From Aphrocallistes beatrix (taxonomy: Eukaryota; Porifera; Hexactinellida; Sceptrulophora; Aphrocallistidae), in assembly GCA_963281255.1 (NCBI GenBank), contig OY725495.1, positions 1,612,001 to 1,676,000 of the forward strand: DNA of 64,000 nt. The letters are read 5' to 3'. Positions 12,114 through 22,204 of this stretch are shown here, piece by piece (within the stretch, counting starts at the first letter, position 1; each line of letters opens with the position of its first letter). The notes under the pieces are model-generated. The model was not told where the DNA came from, did no database searches, and saw only the letters and a list, made by a program, of their open reading frames with translations. Position numbers and translations under genes: made by a program.

Positions 12114-12189
12114 TGCCACTGCTTCAATACAACTGTTATTTCATTCATTCTCATTATTGTGATGTGATAATTTATTGAAACATAAATTC

Positions 12190-12580
12190 CAATTTTGACA
12201 ATTCGGTCTTATTCCAGTTTTGACAATTCGGTCTCATTCCAGTTTTGACAATTCGGTCTTATTCCAGTTTTGATAATTCGATCTTACTCCAGTTTTGACA
12301 ATTCGGTCTTATTCCAGTTTTAATAATTCGGTCTTATTCCAGTTTTGACAATTCGGTCTTATTCCAGTTTTGATAATTCGGTCTTATTCCAGTTTTGACA
12401 ATTCGGTCTTATTCCAGTTTTGACAATTCGGTCTTATTCCAGTTTTGACAATTCGGTCTTATTCCAGTTTTGATTATTCGGTCTTATTCCAGTGCAGAAT
12501 AATTTTTCGGTCTTATTCCAGTCCTAATTTATTTTCGGTCTTATTCCATTCGTTCTTATTCCGTTCGGTCTTATTCATGT
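12190..12580 (-). repeat. Right terminal array of the MULE, ~16 units
   Basis: About sixteen copies of the complement of gaataagaccga occur, most at 25-bp spacing with spacers such as ccagttttgacaa. The last units near 12540-12575 are short, mirroring the short first units on the left. Confidence 0.9.
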
Positions 12581-12870
12581 TTCCCATATAAAATCACCCT
12601 CAAATATCACAAAAATCAAGCAACTAGTATATTTAAATGTCAGAAGTACGCTTTTAACAACTTCTGGCCTCAACCCGGACATATCCCATTATAAATTAGC
12701 ACGAGGGGGAGGCTACCCTGCGCGACCACTAAACCATCTCCAAATTGCATGAAAATTTTATGGTGAATACTTAGTGATCAAGGTAAACTATTTGAAGAGT
12801 GTGCATCATAAGATTCAAACTTTGGAATTTCTTGGAGCACCTAAATACTATATATACTATATATATATTT

Positions 12871-13368
12871 ATATCTGTAACGAAATGATTGAAGAAACTG
12901 CCAAGCGCAGAAAGCTGATTTTTGGAATGTTGGAGTGTTTTGGCTATGGCTCCAGTAATTTCTGAGCTCAGACGAAAATGTGGAGTCATCATGGAATTAT
13001 GACGTCATTGTCACATTTTTAAAAGTTAAACAATACAGTTATTCGAGCATAACTCAGCCATTATAGGAGACAGCAGGCTGAAATTTTAATAGAATCTTTA
13101 TACTAACATATCTCACATATGATGCAACTATCATCAAAAAATGATGACTCGTCACTTTGTTATGACGTCATCATTACTCATAAAAATTTTAAAAATTGAT
13201 AAATTTGGAGATTTTTCGTCCGTTATTGATTATTACAGTCGGCCTTGCGTATTTAAAACGTTACCTCCCATTTAACTAAATAATGGTGTCCACTGGCGCC
13301 TGAAGGGCTCCTCTGGCGGACACAAAGTGTCCGCCAGCCGCTCAGCGCAAGGAAGCAAAGCGCGCTTG
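12871..13368 (-). repeat. Family A dispersed repeat, right flank of the MULE
   Basis: It is a full body plus GC-rich head in inverted orientation, ending gcaaagcgcgcttg. TGACGTCA occurs twice. By eye it is 85-90% like the left copy at 8967-9465. Confidence 0.85.
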
Positions 13369-13379
13369 TATATATTATT

Positions 13380-13639
13380 ATACCTCACACATGACCCAAC
13401 TATTATCAAAAAATGATGACTCAATCTCTGTTATGACGTCATCATTACTCATCAAAATCTTAAAAATTGATAAATTTTGTGATTTTTTGTGCGATATTTA
13501 TTATAACAGTCTACCAGGCGTATTTGGAGACGTTTTCTCCCATTTAACTAAATAATGGTGTCCACTTGCGCCTGAAGGGCACCTCTGGCGGACACAAAGT
13601 GTCCGCCAGCCGCGCAGCGCATGCAGCGAAGCGCGCTTG
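13380..13639 (-). repeat. Family A head half, second of three in series
   Basis: It contains only the half from the TGACGTCA near the hairpin to the GC-rich end gcgaagcgcgcttg. It follows 12871-13368 directly in the same orientation. Confidence 0.8.
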
Positions 13640-13651
13640 TATATATTAATA

Positions 13652-13912
13652 TTCCTCACATATGACCCAACTATTATCAAAAAATGATGACTCAATCTCT
13701 GTCATGATGTTATCATTATGTATAAAAGATTTTAAAAATTGACAAATTTGGTGATTTTTGGTGCGTTATCGATTATAGCACTTTGACAGACGTATTTAGA
13801 GATATTATCTCACATATAATTAATAAATGGTGACCACAAGCGCCCTTTGTGCGCATCTGGCTGACACAAAGTGTCTGCCAGCCGCGCAGCGCAAGCAAGC
13901 GAAGCGCGCTTG
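13652..13912 (-). repeat. Family A head half, third in series
   Basis: This is the same half as the preceding unit and starts at the same internal point (cctcacatatgacccaac). Equal break points suggest local duplication rather than three separate insertions. Confidence 0.8.
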
Positions 13913-13936
13913 TCATATATAGTATACAGCTGTAAA

Positions 13937-14785
13937 AAGTATATTAGGAATTGAGAACTAAGAATTTGGCTATTATTTGCAGAGATAGAGAGATATCTCT
14001 TTTTGGACCATAAATGGGAGGTTTTGACCGACTCTGGGTGGTCCAAGGCCAGAACTTCCAAAATAACTTTGAAAAGTGCTCCACCTTTTCTCTATGCATT
14101 ATTTAAGACACTTGTGTTGATTGTTTATTATAGCCACATTTGGACACACATTTCATTAATAGATTCGCAAATTTCAAAAATATTTGTAAGTTCTCCATAG
14201 AATTTTTATTTCGATACAGTCAATGATAATTTATTATTTGACAAGCGATGACAAGAGAGTTTGACAAACCTATATATTATCGTATATATCCTTTCATATA
14301 AGATTATAATATATTATATATATTCAATAACTTTAAAGATATGGCATCGGTCTCTTTCGCAACCATTGTGAGATATTATGCCCGAACTTTTGTCGCAATT
14401 GTCGCTAAATAACTGATATCAAACTGGCCATTTCCCGCGAGCATTATAGAAATGAACTCCTTTATCGAGCTATTTTGATTTGATTTGATTAACCTTTCTT
14501 CTAAATCATTGTGTTATATATTCTCCAAAGGAGCCAAAACAATGTTGAGGTCAATATCATTAAAAAATATCAAGTTTGTAAGAAATTGATGAATACTTCG
14601 AAAAACCTCCAATAATTGTGAATTTTAGTAGCGCTAACTTTAGGGGCTTAACTCATAAAAATCTCTAAATCTCAACTAGTACGAATATATCGTAGACCAC
14701 TCAGTAATACAATGGAATTAACAACAAAAAATTTTACCATTTTCTTTTGTCAGGCAAAGTTTTTCGAGGTCCCGTATCCTTATTT
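13937..14785 (-). repeat. Outer right arm of the 8.3-kb nested palindrome
   Basis: It is the reverse complement of 6447-7335 with moderate divergence. Landmarks are gagagatatctct, cattatgcccgaac opposite gttcgggcataat, and aaaacctccaataattg opposite the left arm's ggagg block. It is non-coding. Confidence 0.75.
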
Positions 14786-15036
14786 ATATGTGATGGCGAT
14801 TAGTGACACAATGACCAGTTTATGCATTTAGTTCACAAATATAGTATTAAATACTTAGCAAGATGATTGGGAAAATGTTCAAGATCGAAATGACGATCAT
14901 ACGATCGGTTTATGATTCCTATTGGAGGGATATTTGTATTCATTGTGTAATACAGGCTGTTGATTAAGTTATCTATCAAGCTTCATTTGGTTTATAATTT
15001 AGTCATTATCGATAATCTTTAAATACTAGGAATAAT

Positions 15037-15400
15037 TTGCTCATGCATTTTCCCTGAACACTCTAAATTTGTAAACACTTGTTCAGATGAGGGCATTTTG
15101 AGAACCATTTGAAGCTGTTTTTTTAGTGATGTAATAAAAGCGAAATTCTGAGTTATTTGCAAAATTGAACTTGGGGATGAATAACCTCTCTCATATCTGA
15201 TAATAAATCCAATGGGTTTGTGAATTATGTTCATTGTAAATGAAAGGTATCTGGTGCTGAATCATTATGAAACATCGGATATGGAATCATTCTTTACAGA
15301 AGCAGTTGCCCCTGATTCGCCATTATCGCTGAATGGCAAGACACATTTTTTCTTCTCAAACGCACCATACAAACACAGTTCTAGGTCCTAGACAAGAAAA
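15037..15400 (+). mobile_element. Palindromic MITE family E, right half only
   Basis: It matches the right half of the complete copies at 56916-57682 and 57713-58485: gaacactctaaatttgtaaa, ggtatctggtgctgaatc, then accatacaaacacag. The terminal inverted repeat is lost on both sides. Sequence between 14786 and 15036 shows nothing recognisable. Confidence 0.7.
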
Positions 15401-15986
15401 ATTTGGGAAGGTCGCATATACTCAAACCCATAATAGGCATAAAGAATTGCATATAAGCTAGGGTTGCTTAGGTTGTTAAGGGCATTGCTCTACTTAAATT
15501 ATTTAGTATCTATAATTACCCATTACGCTTGTCTGACAGTAGTGTATTGTTTTTCATTTTATTCTTGAATTATTGGATCAGTTTCGATTTGTATATTTTA
15601 ACTGAAGCTAGAAATTTGTATTCGGTAATTTCGAATGTACACGTCTTGTTTAAGGAGCTTGGGTAGAATGATATTTTTGTTGTTGTTTTTTTTTTATAAT
15701 TCTCGGCAAATACTGAAAGGGTTGGGATATAACTTGAGTAGTCCAGGAATAGTCGAAAAATTCATTAAAACCCAAAAGAAATTCAGAACAGGCTAAATTA
15801 TCTGTAAAGTTATTCAAAGGCATCCTAAGAAACATATCGAAAGTCCTAGTTTCCCAAAATCGATTCTTAATACACTTTTTGGAATTGCTTAGTATCGGTG
15901 ATATCAACTAATTATAGATACTCTATGCTATTATAATGTCAATTAAGACTCACTATATACATAGAATAAAGGATTTATCAAATCGA
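15401..15986. other. Intronic sequence without recognised features
   Basis: No coding similarity or family copy was recognised. An 85-codon minus-strand frame (15650-15907) lacks recognisable motifs. Confidence 0.4.
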
Positions 15987-16368
15987 TCAAAGGTTATAAC
16001 TAAATGATCACGGAGTACGGATAAATTTATCTCATTTATAGTGTCCGTTGAAATACCATAACTTTAAAACTATAGGTGTTAGAGCTTAGCTTTAGCGATT
16101 AAAAACTGCATAAACAGCAATTTTCTATACCTTGGGAATACTCTAATTAGAGCTAAAATCGATCTCAAAGAAATAATTTTCAGAATCGAGTCAAAATAGA
16201 CATCTGAAGTTCGAAAATGTACTGTGCGGTTTATTTTTGATGTTAAACCTCATTATTATAGAATTTAAGACTAAAATCAACATTTTTTGTTGAATATAAG
16301 ATCTCTTTCACGAACCGCTAAATGTTTTTTTTTACTTTAGTGTGTGATCATTTAGTTAAAGCCTTTGA
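15987..16368. mobile_element. Small MITE with ~25-bp inverted ends
   Basis: The ends tcaaaggttataactaaatg and, reversed, tcaaaggctttaactaaatg both continue into atcac. They enclose 382 bp with no coding capacity. It is a single copy in this window, and the superfamily is unknown. Confidence 0.55.
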
Positions 16369-16417
16369 ACCAAAATGTATGATTTGAAAAATTATCTGAC
16401 TTGACATTTTAATAGCA

Positions 16418-17003
16418 CAAGTGCGCTTCGCTAGCTTGCGCTGCGCGGCTATTGGACAGGCTGTGTCCGCCAGATGTGCCCTTATTGCGCCAGGGATCAC
16501 ATTGACTATTTATAGGGAGATAATATCTCTAAATACGTCTGTCCTACTGTTATAAACGATATCACACGAAAAATCCACCAAATTTGGTCAATTTTAAAAT
16601 TTTGATGCGTAATGATGACACATAGCAGAGTGATGTGTCATCATTTTTTGATGATAGTTGTATCACATGTAAAGAATATTAATATGTACATTCTATTAAA
16701 ATTTCAGCCTTCTATCACCTAAAACGGCTGAGTTATATCGAAAAACTGAAATTTCTAATTATTAAAAAGGTGACAATGACGTAATAATTCCATGATGAGT
16801 CGACCTTTTGGTCTGAATTCAGAAATTATTGGAGCAATAGCCGAAAGACCCCTACATGCAAAAAATCAGCTTTCTGTACCTGCCAGTTTCTTCAATCCAT
16901 TCGTTATAGATATATAATATACACTGCAGAACTCGGTTAGCACATACGCCTTCGGGAATATAGTATATATATATATATATTAATCGATTTTTATTAGTAA
17001 GGA
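16418..17003 (+). repeat. Family A dispersed repeat, full copy
   Basis: It runs from caagtgcgcttcgc to the AT-rich terminus ttagtaagga and is interrupted only by short TA-rich sequence. The terminus abuts the head of another copy at 17004 with no base between, which fixes both family ends. Confidence 0.85.
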
Positions 17004-17325
17004 CAAGCGCGCCTGGACCCATATTGAATATGTATAAGTGAGATAACATCTCTAAATGTGTCTTTTTTTACTATTAAAATCGATATCACTCGAGAATAAT
17101 AAAATTTGTCAATTTAGAAATTTTTGATACGTAATGATGACGTCAGAACAGAGTGATGAGTCATCATTTTTTGATGAAAGCTATATCATTTCTGAGATAT
17201 ATTAATAGACAGATTTATTAAAATTACAGCTTTCTATCACCTAAAATGGCTGAGTTATAGTTGAAAAACTGAAATTTCCGATAATATAAAAGGTGATAAT
17301 GATGTCATAATCGATGTTGAGTCGT
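17004..17325 (+). repeat. Family A dispersed repeat, tandem second copy
   Basis: It starts caagcgcgcc directly after the preceding copy. The hairpin part of the head is deleted, the body keeps gatgacgtcag, and the copy fades into a TA run. Confidence 0.75.
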
Positions 17326-17326
17326 G

Positions 17327-17328
17327 TA

Positions 17329-17376
<48 letters not shown>

Positions 17377-17380
17377 TTAT
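17327..17380. repeat. TA microsatellite
   Basis: About 50 bp of TA dinucleotides with two interruptions, at the position where family A copies usually carry a TA run. Confidence 0.9.
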
Positions 17381-18154
17381 AAAGGCAAAAATTGTCTTCA
17401 GAACTTGACTTTCTTTGGCTTTTGATATGTTTTCAAGCATGCCTTTGAATAGCTTTAGTAAAATTTTAACCATGTTCTGATTATTTTGAGTTTTCGTAAA
17501 TTATTCCTTGACTAAAGTTTATCAAGACTAGTAAAGTACTCTCAATTTTTAAATTTTCACTCAAATCGGAGAGGGTTATTTAAATCACTGACTCCTTTGC
17601 CATAAAATTACCCCCAAATAATTTAAAGATTTGACATGGCCCTCTGTATATGAGGCCTGTCATTTAAATCTCAAAAATGGACCCTGATACTAATACATGG
17701 GCTGTCTAAAATTATTTACCACGCGGAATATAGCTTGGGAATGTATTATCAGTATATATAAATATGGTGTTGATTTTTTGATTTAGTGATTTTCAGAGCC
17801 AGTTTAAGGACACTTCTTTGTATTTTTAATATCAAGTTTTTGATAGGACCGAGCTGTGAATTGGTTGATGCGAAAAAGTAGGATTTTTTCATGGATTGTT
17901 GCAACATTCCAGCTTTGCTATGAAAACACATTTTGGTCATTTGAGTTCATATCTTGAAACCCGCAATAGCTAGGCGTTAAATTTGTTCTTTTTTGATAGT
18001 CACTAGACCACTCCCTATTTTTTCTATTATATAATTTACGTCCATATTCAATGGTAGTTATTAGATAATTTATCATATTGGTCACAATTGATAATTTGTC
18101 TGATAACTCGTAACCCTCTGAATTTAGAAGTAAAAATTAATTTATCGCTTTATA

Positions 18155-19486
18155 CTAGGTCGTTCAATAAGTCTTGCGGGTCATGGTATATTTCGCAAAC
18201 TATAATAGTAAACAAATCAGTTTTTATCTATAAGACAACCTTATATCTTAGCTTGATTTACTGAAAATCTTAGCTTGATTGAATGAAAATTACAAATTTC
18301 TGATCAATTTATTCACACATCATTTCAACATACTGGTAAAATTATGGCTTCCAAGGATGACAATTTTAATCTGAAATGGAGAGCTTACATTGAGTTTCGC
18401 ACAAAACTCCGCATCCAGCCGGTACTCATCTGCAACTAGTTGCAGGAGGTATGTGCATGGACTGCCCTTCCAGATCAACGGTCGAGCGATGGGCTGCACG
18501 ATTTCAGTCTGGAAATACAAACGTGTCAGATCTACCTCGATCTGGGAGACCGGTGTCCGTCAGCACCCCAGAGAATGTTGCTCTAATCGAGAGCAAAGTC
18601 ACGGAAGATAAGTGTATAACAATCGAGCAGTTAGAGCAGAGTATGGAGATTTCATCGGGGGCCATTCATTCCATTCTGACTACTCAGCTTGGTTTCCGAT
18701 CCATTTGCGGTAAGTGGGTCCCAAATAACCTCGGCGATCAACAAAAGCTCGCACGTGTAAAGACTGCCAAGAAACTCCTGGAAACCTATGACGGTTGTGA
18801 TCCTAGACGCCTAGCTGAAGTTATAACCGGGGATGAGACTTGGGTCTATTATTCAACCCCTTACAGCAAGTATAAAATGCGATCATGGGTGAGAGGCGAC
18901 GAAAGACCGGCCCAAATTCCTAGGCCCGACTTCAGAAAACCGAAGGTCATGTACACGATCTTCTTCAATAGTAGTGGAATAGTCTTGCAAATACCTTCTG
19001 AAAGTGGTAAAACAGTAAACGCAACGTTTTTTACGGAGAAAGTACTTCCAAACCTAATAAAATACGTGGAAGAGCTCCGTCCCAGGCTAAAATGAGGGGA
19101 ATAAAATTATTGATAGATAATGCTAGCTCCCATTCAACCAAGCTCACTAAAAATTTCTTGGAATCAGAGGGGTTAGATTTACTTCCCCACCCACCCTACT
19201 CACCAGACCTAGCTCCCTGTGATTTTTGGCTATTCCCCAAGCTCAAAGTCTACCTTCAAAGCAGGGAATTTAGTCGAAACAAACTCTCGGGTCGGCCCTG
19301 TACCAGTTCTTCAAATCCACCCCCGAAGAAGAGTACAGAAATGCATTCATAAAGTGAGTGGAAAGATCGAAACGCTGTGTAGAAGTAGGAGGGGGGTATT
19401 TCGAATAAATAATACATTGAGACATATTCTATGACATTTATTTATGATTTTATGGTATGACCCGCAAGACTTTTTGAATGCCCTAG
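18155..19486 (+). mobile_element. mariner transposon
   Basis: The element is 1,332 bp, the usual mariner size, flanked by TA (18153-18154, 19487-19488). The 30-bp inverted ends start ctaggtcgttcaataag and ctagggcattcaaaaag, with 4 mismatches. It inserted into the family C palindrome, so it is the younger of the two. Confidence 0.92.
18344..19408 (+). pseudogene. mariner transposase, frameshifted
   Basis: The gene starts MASKDDNFNLKWRAYIEF and can be followed to the C-terminal VEVGGGYFE. The helix-turn-helix region contains CPSRSTVERWAARFQSG. All three catalytic residues survive: GDETW, LIDNASSH and SPDLAPCDFW. The second and third acids are separated by 34 residues (D,D34D). Frame changes occur near 18430, 19090 and 19290, and a stop replaces the tryptophan expected in FIKW. 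The product would not be active, but codons between the breaks are well kept, so inactivation is recent. Confidence 0.9.
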
Positions 19487-19682
19487 TATAAAATAGTATA
19501 TTGGTTATCAAATAAGATCAAATTTCAAAACCTACATACTGCCGTTTTCAAGATATAACCCCAACTAACCAAAATACGATTCCATAGCAACACTGGAATG
19601 TAGCAACATTCCATGAAACTTTGTCCATTTTTGGGATTTAATTGGCAGGTCTAATATACAGATGACTATGGATTTGACAAAT

Positions 19683-19752
19683 TAAAAGTAAACTATTTGA
19701 AGAGGTTGAATCAAATCAGTCAAACCTTTTTTGAGCATCCTAGTATATTCAT
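19683..19752. repeat. Solo fragment related to the MULE terminus
   Basis: The run gtaaactatttgaagag, followed by caaacc and gagcatcctagta, mirrors the extreme end of the MULE inverted repeat (12782-12845) with divergence. It is probably a relic of a related element. Confidence 0.45.
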
Positions 19753-20088
19753 GTTGTTTTCCCCCCGAAACAAAGAATGTATTTATATATTCATTATGCA
19801 GCCGCAAAAGATGTTTTGCTATCTTGTTCTTTTAAAAAATTTGTTATGATTATCTCATGTTTTTCATCATATTTATTATAATTTCATTGTAATTCAATCT
19901 CTTTTGTTGAAATAGGTAACTTCTTTACCAAAATAGTTATAATCAATTTTGTATATATCAGCATTTCAATTGATGATATAGTCTTATCTCAAAATTTGCG
20001 TATTTTAGCATTGTGAATATTTTATTCTCCACTATAATTATGCCTTTTGAATTACATGCATTTACTTATGTAGTTTCACAAATTTCAG
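19753..20088. other. Intronic sequence before an HTT acceptor
   Basis: AT-rich and without recognised features. It ends in aatttcag, the splice acceptor. Confidence 0.5.
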
Positions 20089-20442
20089 AACATTATTCTT
20101 CACAATTATGTTCCTACTGCTATTTTTGACGAGCATCCAAAAGTAAGAGAATCTAGTCTACAACTCATATCTTCCCTTATCAAGTCTTATTTTATTTACG
20201 AGAGAAATGTACCAAATGTAGTGAATGAAAATATATTTCGGATTAATCAGGAATATTTTATTAATTTTTCCAACAATCGGGCGAATGGTCTGGAAATAAT
20301 TATCCATCTTATACATTCGATTCTTATTTCAGAAATCTCTTTTAATAAATTCAAGTATGCCTGTGGTGTACTACAGAGTATCGCTAGTGAATTTCCTCCT
20401 TCAAATAACCCGCTTTCATGGGGAATTTTATCAAACAACAAG
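20089..20442 (+). CDS. HTT: Huntingtin homologue, internal exon
   Basis: This 354-bp exon is open throughout, phase 0 at both ends, between acceptor aatttcag and donor GTATCC (20443). It starts NIILHNYVPTAIFDEHPKV, which follows the vertebrate huntingtin order LNNVVIHLLGDEDPRV. It continues through SSLQLISSLIKSYF and a helical stretch YACGVLQSIASEFP, placed like the vertebrate ALCLLSTAFP. It therefore continues directly from the 1054-1604 exon, apart from a short stretch missing between them. No stop or frame break is present. The donor is weaker than the other three but keeps GT. Confidence 0.85.
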
Positions 20443-21117
20443 GTATCCTCTAACTTTCTACCATATTTATTCTATATACAATCTTAAATGTTGTGTTTTA
20501 TCATTTATTACTATCGTCCAATAGATTTATAAATCGTTTGTAAATTTTTAAATATCTTGATATTTGATTTAAGTGCCTTAAAATTTTTGAAATACATTGC
20601 TCTCGATCTGGGTCTTGAGAGTTCGGTCGTATGTGTGATTTTTCAGATGAAAAGTCAACCGTGAATATTAGAACCAAGAGGAAACTACACAGAACTATTT
20701 CAAGCCGTCTCAATATCTCACAAAGATTATTGAGATTCCTGTATAAGAGAAAGATGGCGAACTATGGTGTTCTCAGACCTCGGTTCCGGTTACGGCAGGC
20801 GTTATCCCCCAATTACGCGAGAGAGGAATAATTGTGAAAGGACATTGAAGGAGATTTCGAGATTTGAGAATACGTAAAAGATGTTATTTTCAGTCTTTGC
20901 ATTTTACTTCCAGATGCTATGACAGATAAGGTGATAAATTACATGATAGTTCCACTGGGGAATTCAGAAGACCTTCGAAGATGTCAAGCAGATGTTCTAC
21001 CAGAGAGAGATTTTCAAAGGTGTTGAACAATTCTGTTTTGCTTGTGATGTGTATCTAAAAAACAAGAGATCGATTATACTGGAGCAGCCCCTAGTTTCCA
21101 TCAGGGTTCCATACATT
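20443..21117 (+). other. HTT intron start, no recognised elements
   Basis: Several short frames (20631-20831 on plus, 20501-20713 on minus) show no recognisable motif. GC content rises at 20750-20830, but no identity could be assigned. The intron as a whole runs to 27108. Confidence 0.4.
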
Positions 21118-21307
21118 AAGGGCGCTTCGCTTGCTTGCTCTGCGCGGCTTGCAGACAATTTCCGCCAGAGGCTCGCTTTGGGCCTCTGGGCGCACATTGA
21201 TTAATAATAAGAGAGTTAACACATCACTAAATGCTGAATCAACATTTCTGTCTGAGTTCAGAACTTAGTGGAGCCTTATCCAAAGACTCCCACATGCCAA
21301 ATCAGCT

Positions 21308-21338
<31 letters not shown>

Positions 21339-21382
21339 TATACAAACAAACAAACATTGATCGAGTTTTAACAGTAAGGATA
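21118..21382 (+). repeat. Family A dispersed repeat, internally deleted
   Basis: The head (gcgcttcgcttgcttgc, with a degraded hairpin) passes after about 100 bp into the 3' part catgccaaatcagctt. A TA run and the AT-rich terminus gttttaacagtaagga follow. Confidence 0.75.
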
Positions 21383-21394
21383 TATATATATATA

Positions 21395-21868
21395 CACTAC
21401 CCGGACAAAAGTATTCGACCACCACGAAAACATACAAATAGTATTGAATTAGATCTTTTAAAAAAGGAACATGTCCTTATACAGTAGAAAATACTCTGTT
21501 TTTTAGTTCAAATTCATAATCTACACATTCTAATTACTCATATTTGAGAGTTTCAACTCAATTACCTATTCTTATGTTAAAAATTATGAACCTATGCCAC
21601 TTTGTGTCACTAAACGCAATCATATATAATGGCTGTGACTTGGGACAAGTAGCATCAAGTTTCAAATGTTGATATTTATTAACTTGGGAGTTAGTAATTA
21701 AGCTGAGGCTATCAATTATGAGTAATTAGAATGTATAGTTTACGAATTTGAAATAAAAAATAGAGTATTCTTTACAGTTTGAGAACATATTCCTTTATGA
21801 ATAGACCCACTTTAATACTATTTGTATCGCGGTTTCTGTGGTGGTCTAATACTTTTGTCCGGGTACTG
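21395..21868. mobile_element. Tc1-type MITE family D, complete
   Basis: The 474-bp element is flanked by TA. The inverted ends cactacccggacaaaag and cagtacccggacaaaag extend through tattcgaccacc/tattagaccacc. There is no coding capacity. Diverged relatives are seen at 6228, 27690, 32515, 43560 and 63060. Confidence 0.85.
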
Positions 21869-21891
21869 TATATATATATATATCTTTACTG

Positions 21892-22195
21892 ATGTTTGGC
21901 ATGTGCGAGTCTTTTGGCTTCTGAACTCAGACGAAAATGTCGACTCATCATTGATTTATGACGTCATTGTCACCTTTTTAATACTAAATTTCAGTTTTTC
22001 GACTATAGTAAATCAGTCATTTTAGGTTATAAAAGGCTGTAATTTTAATAGAATGTGTATTATAACATCTCACATATGATACAACTCTCATACAAAAATG
22101 ATTACTCAATGTGTTATAACGTCATCATTACGCATCAAAAATTTGGCGATTTTCCATGAGATATCGATTATAACAGTAAGGCATACCATAGCCTA
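21892..22195 (-). repeat. Family A dispersed repeat, partial
   Basis: It is a body segment with ttatgacgtcattgtc and the following block up to gatatcgattataacag. The GC-rich head is replaced by the family C insertion boundary. Confidence 0.7.
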
Positions 22196-22204
22196 CTATA
22201 GTAA

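Larger units (their letters stand above)
9487..12841 (+). mobile_element. Mutator-like element (MULE) with tandem-repeat inverted termini
   Basis: The element is about 3.36 kb. Its terminal inverted repeats begin ggtgctccaagaa and stay nearly identical (a handful of mismatches) through ~265 bp to gggaaacatgaataagacc. Each then passes into an array of ~25-bp repeats built on gaataagaccgaattgtc. Inside lie a FLYWCH zinc finger, a MULE DDE transposase and a RING finger on the plus strand. The termini are far more alike than the flanking family A copies, so the element is a recent insertion into an older palindrome. A target duplication cannot be defined because both flanks are TA-rich. Confidence 0.85.
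17665..19640. mobile_element. Palindromic element family C, copy 1, split by a mariner
   Basis: The left arm (17665-18154) and part of the right arm (19489-19640) match the intact copy at 22205-23242: ttgggaatgtattatcag, aacattccagctttgctatg, and ccataacc-type centre sequence. The mariner at 18155-19486 sits near the palindrome centre, at a TA. The right arm is truncated. Confidence 0.75.
1605..20088 (+). other. HTT intron, 18.5 kb, filled with transposable elements
   Basis: The intron runs from donor GTAAGT at 1605 to acceptor aatttcag ending at 20088, phase 0 on both sides. Most of it is made of the mobile elements listed separately, including an 8.3-kb nested inverted repeat. None of the internal ORFs resembles huntingtin. 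Confidence 0.75.

Noticed and set aside
20631..20831. A 66-codon Arg/Lys-rich frame as a possible HTT exon
   Set aside because: It lacks similarity to huntingtin, and the neighbouring exons (20442 and 27109) already align contiguously with the protein.
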